Part shown: positions 9,265 to 16,430 of the stretch, in pieces
Layout: each line of letters opens with the position of its first letter
How positions within the stretch are numbered: the first letter of the stretch is position 1
Assembly: GCF_040253635.1 (NCBI RefSeq)
Contig: NZ_JBEJGX010000003.1
Coordinates: 7,589,501 to 7,653,500, forward strand
Origin: Streptomyces sp. Edi2
GTDB lineage: Bacteria; Actinomycetota; Actinomycetes; Streptomycetales; Streptomycetaceae
DNA length: 64,000 bases
Direction: 5' to 3'
Translations under genes and position numbers: made by a program
Notes under the pieces: model-generated
The model's input: the letters and a program-made list of their open reading frames with translations, nothing else
Database searches by the model: none
Told to the model about the DNA's origin: nothing

Positions 9265-10836
9265 TCAGCTGAAGCGGCTCACTGTGAGGCGGAGTCGGGA
9301 CTCGCTGCCGAGGATGGGACGGACCACCTCGGGCATCGGGATCTCGGTGTGCAGGTCTTCGCCGTCCTCGACCATGCGACACGGTTCCGCGGCGATCGGG
9401 TCGGTGTCGTCGATGCTGCCGGGGACGCGTGAGTTCCATGCCGCCCAGGCCTGCGTTCCCGTCTCTTCGTGCAAGCCGCGCCGGCCGACGTCGACGATGA
9501 GCGTGTCCTCCCAGTCGGGCACCTGCTCGAGGTGGTCCTCCCAGAAGAACCGGCCGCTCTTCTCCACGAGGTGGAAGACGCGCAGCACCAGCGTGTAGCG
9601 GGAGCGGAGCGTCAGCCCGCTTTCCCGGCCGTCACGGACGTTGATGCGGTCGAGGAGGAAAGCGGTGGCGAGGGGTACACCACTGCCGTCGCCCTCCGCA
9701 GAGCCGTGCCGGGCGGATTCCTGGTTCAGCTGAACGGGGCAGTAGTGGGCCGCGCGCTGCTCGTGCATGACGGTCGGCAAGCCCCTGACGGCCAGTCGCA
9801 CCTCTGCCTGCCACACCCGTGATGCACCGGAGGGCTGCTCGGGCAGGTCCAGGCCGCGAAGGTCTGCCCGAACCTGGTAGTTCCCGAAGAGGAAGCGGCG
9901 CAGGTTCTGGTAGCCCTCTTCGGAATTCACCAATCCGTAGCGGCCCGAGTGGGAGCGGTGGACGAAGGCCCGGTGGGCGTGGCGCACATAGGCGTTGTCG
10001 ATATGGACCAGCCCGTCGCTGCGAGGTCCGACCGCCTTCTCGACCAGTCCGTAGTCGGCCGCGTTGGTCCCGACGACACAGAACACCCGGCGCGCGTCGA
10101 AGGCCTCCGCCGGAATCTCGTTGGGCCGCCAGTCCGGCGGGGGATCGTCGCCGTGGGATGCCCCGGGGGTCAGATAGGTGTACATCCGCTCAGGGGCGAA
10201 GATGTCCGATCCCATCGGCCCGAAGGTCTCCATCGCCCAGTCGGCGAGCCCTCCGCCGAGGTCGAAGGCGATGCCGCCGTGCGGGGTTCCGTAGGTGAAG
10301 AGCTTGTCCACGAGCTCGCTGCCGGGGCAGCGAGGTTCACCCGTGCGCGGATCGGCCGTGCGGGAAACCTTCTGGATCAGGCAGCGTGCGAGCAGTCCCC
10401 CCATGGAGTGGGCAACCAGATGCACCTTGGGGGCGCCGGTCTTCCGGCGGACGAGCTGGACGAAGTCATAGAGGCGCTCTGCCGCCTTTTCGAGGTCGAA
10501 CTCCTCCGGGGCCGCGGTGACGGACGTACCGAAGGTGGACGCGGCACAGTCGTAGAAGCGGTGCACCCAGATGGACTCGGGCGCGACCGCGCCATCGGCC
10601 TGCGACTGGAGATACGCGTGCTGATCGCCGCGTACCAGGAGCTGATAGCCCTCGTCGCTCATCAGCCTCAGCAGGGGACCCTCGAACTGGTAAAAGCACG
10701 GCGTCCCCTCCCCGCCGACGCGAATGTGGGTGGCGCCGCTGTTGAGCCCGTAGAACGGGTCGTCGACCTGCTTGTCCACACCGCTCGGCGGCCCGGCATA
10801 TCCCCGCAGGTAGATGATGGGTGATCGCTCCGCCAT
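9265..10836 (-). CDS. Cytosolic alpha/beta hydrolase (PGAP1/lipase-like), 523 aa
   Basis: The N-terminal ~320 residues form an alpha/beta hydrolase with the nucleophile elbow VAHSMGG (Ser144) and an early oxyanion segment IIYLRGYAG. The fold is typical of lipase and PGAP1/LCAT-like enzymes acting on esters or acyl chains. The C-terminal ~200 residues form an all-beta-looking domain of unknown function (VWQAEVRLAVRGLP... TLIVDVGRRG). There is no signal peptide. It converges with the GH25 gene with only 3 bp between stops. Together with the two cell-wall hydrolases it could belong to an effector or defence block, but that is inference only. Confidence 0.75.
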   Translation of the reverse strand: MAERSPIIYLRGYAGPPSGVDKQVDDPFYGLNSGATHIRVGGEGTPCFYQFEGPLLRLMSDEGYQLLVRGDQHAYLQSQADGAVAPESIWVHRFYDCAASTFGTSVTAAPEEFDLEKAAERLYDFVQLVRRKTGAPKVHLVAHSMGGLLARCLIQKVSRTADPRTGEPRCPGSELVDKLFTYGTPHGGIAFDLGGGLADWAMETFGPMGSDIFAPERMYTYLTPGASHGDDPPPDWRPNEIPAEAFDARRVFCVVGTNAADYGLVEKAVGPRSDGLVHIDNAYVRHAHRAFVHRSHSGRYGLVNSEEGYQNLRRFLFGNYQVRADLRGLDLPEQPSGASRVWQAEVRLAVRGLPTVMHEQRAAHYCPVQLNQESARHGSAEGDGSGVPLATAFLLDRINVRDGRESGLTLRSRYTLVLRVFHLVEKSGRFFWEDHLEQVPDWEDTLIVDVGRRGLHEETGTQAWAAWNSRVPGSIDDTDPIAAEPCRMVEDGEDLHTEIPMPEVVRPILGSESRLRLTVSRFS

Positions 10837-11000
10837 GGTGAAACGCCTTCCCGAGGCAGGTGCGGCTGGTGAGCCGGCGCGCGGTCAATCGGTGACCAGG
10901 CCAGGTTGCGGCAGGAGCGTGAGGAGCACCAACCCGTCCGGGCCGGATGGGGGCGCCCGAGTCAGTTGTCGGCCACCGGATGCCGTTGCCGACGCCGTCG

Positions 11001-11780
11001 TCAGAGTGCCAGGTCGCGGGCGAGGGCGGTCAGCACGGCCCGGGTTTTGGTCTCGCCGCATCGCGGCGGGGCAACGTGGCGTTGTCGCAGGGCCTGTTCG
11101 AGCAGCTTCTCGGCCTCAGCCGCGTCGGCCGTGCTCGTGCGCACCGACACCTCGAGGAAGCGCAGGTCCTTGGCGATCCACTCCTCGATGACCACCGGCG
11201 GCAGCGTGCCCCAGTCCTGCTTCCACTTGACGGTGTACACCGGGCCGAGCGCCCTCAGGTCCGCGAGGTCGCCCTGCTTCAACCCTGCGGCGTCCTCCAG
11301 AAGGTGGCGGTGCGGCTTGGCGAGGAGGTGGTCCAGCGCTCCGGGCCCGGGTCTGAGCGCCGACTCGACGAGCTTTGCCTCGACCTTCCGGTCGGCCTGC
11401 AGCGAGGCGGACACCACGGGCGTGAAGGCGGGGCCGGTCCGGTCCTCCTCGATCGTGAAGTCCCAGGCCCCGTCCTCATCCTTACGGTTCTTCCGCCAGT
11501 CGGGCGGCAGCCGGGGGCACGGCCGCAGCTTGACGGTCATGTCCGTTGCGCGCTTGGACCCATGGTCCCCGTCCTCCAGACGCAGGCGGAAGATGACCCC
11601 GCGGTCGAGGAAAGGCAACGAGATGCCGTCGCCGCTCTTCCTCGGACTGTCCCAGAAGTAGAGGGTGCGACTGCGGCCCTCGCCACCCTGGAGTTCAAGC
11701 GCACAGGCCGCCTTCCTGGCCGCGTCTCCGGAAAAGCCGACCTTGATTTCCGCGGCCGTGGCCATGGGGGTCTCTGTCAT
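11001..11780 (-). CDS. CYTH/triphosphate-tunnel-like protein, 259 aa
   Basis: The protein shows spaced charged beta-strands like those of the CYTH (triphosphate tunnel) fold: AAEIKVGF at the N-terminus (compare ExExK), FRLRLED, MTVKLRPC, VEAKLVES, then YTVKWKQDW and LRFLEVSVRTS. These would supply the ring of Arg, Lys and Glu that binds polyphosphate and metal. The assignment rests on motif pattern only. The start is the Met at 11780 (MTETPMATAAEIK), with Met at 11765 as alternative. It is cytosolic and sits upstream of the lipase gene on the same strand (164-bp gap). Confidence 0.5.
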   Translation of the reverse strand: MTETPMATAAEIKVGFSGDAARKAACALELQGGEGRSRTLYFWDSPRKSGDGISLPFLDRGVIFRLRLEDGDHGSKRATDMTVKLRPCPRLPPDWRKNRKDEDGAWDFTIEEDRTGPAFTPVVSASLQADRKVEAKLVESALRPGPGALDHLLAKPHRHLLEDAAGLKQGDLADLRALGPVYTVKWKQDWGTLPPVVIEEWIAKDLRFLEVSVRTSTADAAEAEKLLEQALRQRHVAPPRCGETKTRAVLTALARDLAL

Positions 11781-12126
11781 GCTGCCGTTATCGCACGGGG
11801 CACAACGTCGCGCACCCGGCATCCACCGGCACGGTCGACGGGTGGCAATGCCTCTTCGCCTTCCCGAAGCACGCGGTCGGCCGGTTCGGCCTGGGCCTCA
11901 TGGAGCTGGAGCCACGGGTGGTGGCGCTGTGTTGCAGGCCTTGGCGCCCGGTGAGACGGTGTACAGGGGGCAATGCCGACGGCCTGGCGACGGACAGCCT
12001 TACAGGCGACGGCACTACGCGTCGATACGCGACTGATCCGCGCCCCACCATCCTTAGGCGCCTGACACTCCGTGAATCGGCGCGCGTCCACGAACCGGGG
12101 GCAGCGCACAGAGAGCGGGAAATTCA
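11781..12126. other. 346-bp intergenic region
   Basis: This gap separates the divergent CYTH-like and subtilase genes. No reading frame with protein-like composition was found. It should hold both promoters; a purine-rich segment (AGAGAGCGGGAA) just before 12127 may act as the subtilase ribosome binding site. Confidence 0.4.
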
Positions 12127-13461
12127 ATGGCGAACGGACCTATGGACAGGCGCGCCTTCGGCGGGCATCCCGATCAGCCTCATGGCCCCGTCATGGGCCA
12201 GGGCACGGATTACACAGGTCGATACGTGGTCCTGCTCGAACCGGGTGACCAGGAGAGCGGCCTGAACGCACTGCGTGCCTCCGCCGACATCGCGTCCGTC
12301 GAACGGGTCCGAGGAACCGAGGCCGCGCATGTCGCCGAACTCCTTGAGCGCCCCGACGTCTCGGTGCTCTTCGAGGAACTCGGCGCCGCCGTTGTCGAGG
12401 TGCGGCCCGAGCAGCGCCACGCGCTGGTGACCTCGGCCGAGGCGGAATCCTCGATCATCGCGGCAGAACCGGAGCGCATGGTCTACGCCTTGCCGATCAC
12501 CGCCCCGCAGCAGGCGCCGACCGAGTTCTTCCCGGCCTACCGCAGCGACGAGGAAGTGGTCGCCCACCACACCATGGCCGAAATCGCCGCTGCCCAGGGC
12601 CCGGCCATGGACGAGCAGAGCTGGACCTGGGGCCTGCAGGCGATCCGGGCCAATCTGTCCAGCCTGACCGGACGCGATGTGAAGATCGCCGTCATCGACA
12701 CCGGCGTGGACACCGACCACCCGGACCTGGTCGGGCGCATCGAGGCGTCGGCCTCCTTCGTGCCCGGCGAGGCCGTCGAGGACGGCAATGGCCACGGCAC
12801 GCACTGCATCGGCACCGTCGCCGGTCCGGAACACCCCCGGCAGGGACCCCGCTACGGGGTGGCCTGCGAGGCCCGGATCCTCGCGGCGAAGGTGCTCAGC
12901 AACGCGGGCAGCGGCACCGATGGCCAGATCCTGGCGGGCATGGCCTGGGCCGTCGCCCAAGGCGCGCGAGTGATTTCCATGTCGCTCGGCGCCGGGGTCC
13001 GACCGGGTGAGCTCTTCCCGCAGACATACGAGAAGCTGGCCCAGCGCGCGCTCGAACGCGGCACGGTGATCGTCGCTGCCGCGGGCAACGACAGCCATCG
13101 GCCCCCGGAAATCCGGCCCGTCAGCCGGCCCGCCAACTGCCCCTCCATCCTCGCGGTGAGCGCGCTCGACAAGGCACTCACGCCGTCGTTCTTCTCCAAC
13201 GGCGGCATCAACGGCCAGGGCGGCGAGGTCAACATCGCCGCGCCCGGCAGGGACGTGCACTCGGCTGCCCCTGGCGGCGGGTACCAGAGCCTGAGCGGCA
13301 CCAGCATGGCCACCCCGCATGTCGCGGGCGTCCTCGCCTTGCTCGCCCAGGCAAACCCGAACGCTTCCGCGGCCGATCTCAGAGCCGGTCTGATGTCCGG
13401 TGCCTTCCCGCTGACGCAGCCCGCCAGGGACGTCGGCTCGGGTCTGCTCCAGGCGCCGTGA
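12127..13461 (+). CDS. S8 family subtilisin-like serine peptidase, no signal peptide
   Basis: The 444-residue subtilase has a complete catalytic set: Asp191 in AVIDTGVD, His223 in NGHGTHCIGT, the oxyanion Asn321 in AAAGND, and Ser393 in GTSMATPH. Residues 30-165 form a propeptide-like domain with the YVVLLEPGDQESGL strand pattern. No signal peptide is visible, so it may work inside the cell or leave by another route. The downstream 82-residue gene overlaps its stop codon by four bases (GTGA), so the two are translationally coupled. The lasso-peptide precursor begins about 370 bp further on; a role in that pathway is possible but not shown. Confidence 0.9.
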   Translation: MANGPMDRRAFGGHPDQPHGPVMGQGTDYTGRYVVLLEPGDQESGLNALRASADIASVERVRGTEAAHVAELLERPDVSVLFEELGAAVVEVRPEQRHALVTSAEAESSIIAAEPERMVYALPITAPQQAPTEFFPAYRSDEEVVAHHTMAEIAAAQGPAMDEQSWTWGLQAIRANLSSLTGRDVKIAVIDTGVDTDHPDLVGRIEASASFVPGEAVEDGNGHGTHCIGTVAGPEHPRQGPRYGVACEARILAAKVLSNAGSGTDGQILAGMAWAVAQGARVISMSLGAGVRPGELFPQTYEKLAQRALERGTVIVAAAGNDSHRPPEIRPVSRPANCPSILAVSALDKALTPSFFSNGGINGQGGEVNIAAPGRDVHSAAPGGGYQSLSGTSMATPHVAGVLALLAQANPNASAADLRAGLMSGAFPLTQPARDVGSGLLQAP

Positions 13462-13706
13462 GCGAGTCGTACCGGCCCGCGCCGGTCGGGGTCATCCTCG
13501 CGGTCGACCCCGGCCGGTTCGCGGAAGTGGTCGAGGCCTTGCGACGGGCCGGACTGACGGTCACGGGCGAGCAGCCGGCCCTCGGCACGCTCTCCGGAAC
13601 CGTCACGGAGGACCGGATACCGGCCCTGGAGACAGTCGACGGCGTCGAATCCGTCGACCGGGAGCGCACCATCCAGCTTCCCTCGCCCGACCACCCCATC
13701 CAATAG
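13458..13706 (+). CDS. Small I9/propeptide-like partner of the subtilase, 82 aa
   Basis: This small acidic protein has a beta-alpha-beta pattern (VGVILAVDPGRFAEVVEALRRAGLTV ... VDGVESVDRERTIQLP). It ends like subtilisin propeptides and I9 inhibitors, whose tail sits in the protease active site. Starting at GTG inside the subtilase stop, it is clearly made with the enzyme. Homologues of this type are often labelled 'ketohydroxyglutarate aldolase' in databases, a label the sequence does not support. A stand-alone inhibitor or folding chaperone for the protease is the most likely role. Confidence 0.6.
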   Translation: MSESYRPAPVGVILAVDPGRFAEVVEALRRAGLTVTGEQPALGTLSGTVTEDRIPALETVDGVESVDRERTIQLPSPDHPIQ

Positions 13707-13707
13707 G

Positions 13708-13725
13708 TCCCGGGAAGGCCCCGGG
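13708..13725 (+). terminator. Hairpin after the subtilase operon
   Basis: CCCGGG (13709-13714) and CCCGGG (13720-13725) can pair around a 5-base loop just after the stop at 13706, followed by CTAAAA. The stem is only 6 bp and both arms are self-complementary, so the call is tentative. Confidence 0.35.
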
Positions 13726-13768
13726 CTAAAAGGTGCCGAACGACGGCCTATTGGCGTCATCAGCCCGG

Positions 13769-13796
13769 TTGCGGGGCATTCGGGCGAGAGTAGCCT
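13769..13796 (+). promoter_or_regulatory. Possible promoter of the lasso-peptide cluster
   Basis: TTGCGG (13769-13774) and TAGCCT (13791-13796) are 16 bp apart and resemble SigA-type -35 and -10 boxes. They lie 36 bp upstream of the precursor start. The boxes were found by eye in a GC-rich background, so the evidence is moderate at best. Confidence 0.35.
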
Positions 13797-13831
13797 GGAG
13801 TTGATGTGCTGCCCAGTTCTGGAGGTAGGCG

Positions 13832-13948
13832 ATGTTTCTCCGATTGCTGCGGCGCCGTAAGCCGCATCGGCTCGTTTTTCTCGGTAACGGCTCTATGATC
13901 CGCGGCTTCAGCGGTGGATTCTACGACGGTCACGGATACCAGCACTGA
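13832..13948 (+). CDS. Predicted lasso-peptide precursor, 38 aa
   Basis: A 38-codon gene starts at ATG 13832 behind a strong ribosome binding site (GGAGG, 13821-13825), with stop 13946-13948. The basic leader (residues 1-24, MFLRLLRRRKPHRLVFLGNG followed by SMIR) precedes a 14-residue candidate core, GFSGGFYDGHGYQH. Gly25 as core position 1 and Asp32 as core position 8 would give an 8-residue macrolactam ring, the standard lasso architecture, with tail GHGYQH. Pro11 falls at leader position -14, as in classical leaders, but Ile replaces the usual Thr at -2 and Arg replaces Tyr at -17. The genes for leader peptidase and cyclase follow directly. The exact leader/core border is inferred. Confidence 0.75.
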   Translation: MFLRLLRRRKPHRLVFLGNGSMIRGFSGGFYDGHGYQH

Positions 13949-13987
13949 CACTGACCCCGTTCACGGTGGGATCCTGGAGGATATGCG

Positions 13988-14611
13988 GTGGCAGAGGATA
14001 TCGATGCGGTGGCAGCCATGGCGAGGGTCCTGTCACCGCATTGCCGTGTCACCCGGATGTCCGACGGAGCGCTGATCGCGGACTGGAAGCGGACGCGTTT
14101 TCTCGGACTGGCGATGACGGAAGTCCAGAAATTCGTCTCCGGAAGCCCTGAGGAACGCGCCGAACTTATCGTCGGTCTCACACGTGCCGGGTGCGCGACG
14201 GGCCGCCGGAAAAAACACCCGGACGCCGGCGTCGGGCTCTGGCTGGGTGGAGTGCACCTGCTGATCCGGACCCTTGGATTCGGGCGCGTCCTCCGGCTGC
14301 TGTCCTTGGCCGCTCCGGAATACGCCCGTGCGGACCTCCCCTCCGCGCAGGAGTTCGGACGGCTGAAACGAGCAGTGCAGTCACACAGCGGCAGAAGCTG
14401 GCTCGTCAACGGCGACTGCAAGTCCGAGGCGGTGACGGCCTTCGTCCTGCTGCGGCGGTGTGGTCTGAAAGCCGTACTCCACGTCGGCGTGCGTGAACAC
14501 CCGTTCGCCCTGCACGCGTGGACAGTCTCGGGCGGCCTGTGCATCCCCGACGCCGATCCGCGAGGGCACGCCTTCACACCGGTGCTCTCGATCGGCTGCG
14601 GGGGACTCTGA
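13988..14611 (+). CDS. Lasso-peptide B protein (RRE fused to transglutaminase-like leader peptidase)
   Basis: The 207-residue protein would bind and remove the precursor leader. Residues ~15-68 resemble the PqqD-like recognition element (SDGALIADWKRTRFLGLAMT, then an acidic helix). Residues ~85-200 are the transglutaminase-like peptidase domain (PF13471 type) with Cys144 in NGDCKSEA, His176 in PFALHAW and Asp188/Asp190 in IPDADP as the triad. Streptomyces clusters often split these parts into two proteins; here they are one, as in McjB. The GTG start at 13988 has GGAGG at 13976-13980. The gene lies 39 bp after the precursor and 1 bp before the cyclase gene. Confidence 0.88.
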   Translation: MAEDIDAVAAMARVLSPHCRVTRMSDGALIADWKRTRFLGLAMTEVQKFVSGSPEERAELIVGLTRAGCATGRRKKHPDAGVGLWLGGVHLLIRTLGFGRVLRLLSLAAPEYARADLPSAQEFGRLKRAVQSHSGRSWLVNGDCKSEAVTAFVLLRRCGLKAVLHVGVREHPFALHAWTVSGGLCIPDADPRGHAFTPVLSIGCGGL

Positions 14612-14612
14612 C

Positions 14613-16430
14613 ATGGAAGCGCTCCGCCTCGAGTGGGTTGGGGGCGCACCGAGGCTCCGGCCCAGCGAGGCCATGGCGCGTCAGGGACTCGTGACGACGG
14701 TCTCCTCGCGGGCCGGCACCGCGGCCGTCGTCGGCTGGGTCGGCTCGGCCCGTGACCGGGCGGCGGGCGCGCGGGGCCTCCTCGACGACTCCGGCAGGCA
14801 GGGGGCCGCCCCGCCCGTGCCGGCCGGCGACTACGCGGCTGTTCTGGTGTACCGCGATCGCATCCTTCTGACGCGCGATGAGCAGGCACGCATCCCGCTG
14901 TTCTTCAGGGAGTCCGGTGGCCGCGTGAGCGCCGTGAGCACCTCGGTCCGCTGCCTGGGGAGCGTCACAGAGCTGGAGCCCCGCTACTTCTGCCGATACC
15001 TCACCGGGAACTTGGCACAACCGCACTCGGACCTCACTCCTTTCGCCGGGGTGCACCGCGTCCTCGGCGGCGAGGTGGTCGAGCTGTCCTTCACCGGACA
15101 GATGCGCAGCCGTACGCTGCGACGGGCCCGTCGGGCCACCGACCCGCCCGAGCCGACCGCAGACGGCTCCTGCCTCGATGAGGCCGCGCAGGAGTTGCGC
15201 AGCGCGCTGGAGACCGCTGTCGGACGCCGCATGGGCACGACGACGGCATGCCATGTCTCGGGCGGCACCGACTCCACCAGCGTCGCGCTGCTCGCCGCAC
15301 GCCTGCTGGCCGCGGAACGGGGCGACGCGGGGGACCTGGTCCTGCTCGCCGGGCGCTTCTCCCGCGGGGAGCTGGCCGCGGAGCGGCCGTACCTCGACGT
15401 CGCGATGGAGGCGATCCGCCGTCACACACCCGCGGCCCGCCCGGTGATCGTCGATGCCGACGACGTAGCCGACTTCGACGACTTCCAGCACCACGCGGGA
15501 GACGCCGACGAGCCTCATGCGCACGCCTTCCGCGCCCCGTTCTGGGCCAGGCTGCACGCCGCGGCCGCCGAACTGGGCTGTGACACGCTCCTGACCGGCT
15601 GCGGGGCCGATCCGATCGCGGACGCCAACCCGTTCCATCTGCACCGGCTGGCCCGCACGGGACAGCTCCGGCAGATGACCGAGCAGGCACGTGCCTGGGC
15701 CGTGGGAAGCGAGCGGGGCTTGCGGGAAATCGTCCGCGCCTACGTGGTGCAGCCGGCCTTTCCGCTGGCAGCCGAACGGATCACCGCGCTCCTCCGCGGC
15801 GGAACGGTGCTCGGCGGCCTCGGCACCTTCAACCGGCCCGGATGGCTGCGATCCGGATTCGCGCGCGCTCACGGCTATCGGGAGGCGGGCATCGCGGAGA
15901 GCCGGTTCGTGTTCGGACGCAAGCCGGAACAGTCGCTCTACGACGCCGCCAATTACGTCGCCGCTCCCGACCTGCTGTCCTGGCAGCGGGCACGACGGGA
16001 CGGGTTCTTCCTCTCGCACCCCTTCCTCGACCCGGAGGTCGTCGCCACGATGAGCCGGCTGCCTGCCGCAGCCACGTTCCGGCCGGGCCGTCCGAAGGCG
16101 GTGCTCCGTGAGGCCATGGCGGATCTCCTCCCGGCCCCGATCCGGGGCAGGGCGGTCAAGGTGCCCTTCAACGACCTCTACGCCCGCGGTCTGCGGAAAC
16201 ACGGCGACGAACTCATCGCCCTGTGCCGCTCAGCCCGGCATCCGCTGATCGCGGAGATGTTCGACGTCGAGGTGCTGTGCCGGGCTGTGCGGGAGGCCCA
16301 GCTCGGCCTGGGGGACTCGTACTCCTGGGACCGCGTGAACAGTTCGCTCGCCCTGGTGGCCTGGCTGGAGCGACTGGACCGGCGTACCGGCGCGCCCGGC
16401 ACGGCGGTGCCCGTCACCGCCGGCTCTTGA
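14613..16430 (+). CDS. Lasso-peptide cyclase (asparagine synthetase-like)
   Basis: The 605-residue protein matches the McjC/LarC-type lasso cyclase, which adenylates the Asp or Glu side chain and joins it to the new N-terminal amine. The N-terminal ~190 residues look like the glutaminase-like domain without the usual Cys2 nucleophile (MEALRLEW). The synthetase domain carries the ATP pyrophosphatase loop SGGTDSTS at residues 216-223 and a later acidic segment DTLLTGCGADP. The start codon follows the B gene stop by one base, so the genes are translationally linked. The 3' end overlaps the convergent membrane-protein gene by 17 bp. Confidence 0.9.
   Translation: MEALRLEWVGGAPRLRPSEAMARQGLVTTVSSRAGTAAVVGWVGSARDRAAGARGLLDDSGRQGAAPPVPAGDYAAVLVYRDRILLTRDEQARIPLFFRESGGRVSAVSTSVRCLGSVTELEPRYFCRYLTGNLAQPHSDLTPFAGVHRVLGGEVVELSFTGQMRSRTLRRARRATDPPEPTADGSCLDEAAQELRSALETAVGRRMGTTTACHVSGGTDSTSVALLAARLLAAERGDAGDLVLLAGRFSRGELAAERPYLDVAMEAIRRHTPAARPVIVDADDVADFDDFQHHAGDADEPHAHAFRAPFWARLHAAAAELGCDTLLTGCGADPIADANPFHLHRLARTGQLRQMTEQARAWAVGSERGLREIVRAYVVQPAFPLAAERITALLRGGTVLGGLGTFNRPGWLRSGFARAHGYREAGIAESRFVFGRKPEQSLYDAANYVAAPDLLSWQRARRDGFFLSHPFLDPEVVATMSRLPAAATFRPGRPKAVLREAMADLLPAPIRGRAVKVPFNDLYARGLRKHGDELIALCRSARHPLIAEMFDVEVLCRAVREAQLGLGDSYSWDRVNSSLALVAWLERLDRRTGAPGTAVPVTAGS

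Noticed and set aside
13458..13706. Ketohydroxyglutarate aldolase
   Set aside because: At 82 residues it is far too short for the aldolase barrel and lacks the Schiff-base Lys region; coupling to the subtilase favours a propeptide-like protein.
14613..16430. Ordinary asparagine synthetase (AsnB)
   Set aside because: The N-terminal Cys2 nucleophile is missing, and the gene is coupled to a lasso leader peptidase and a short precursor.
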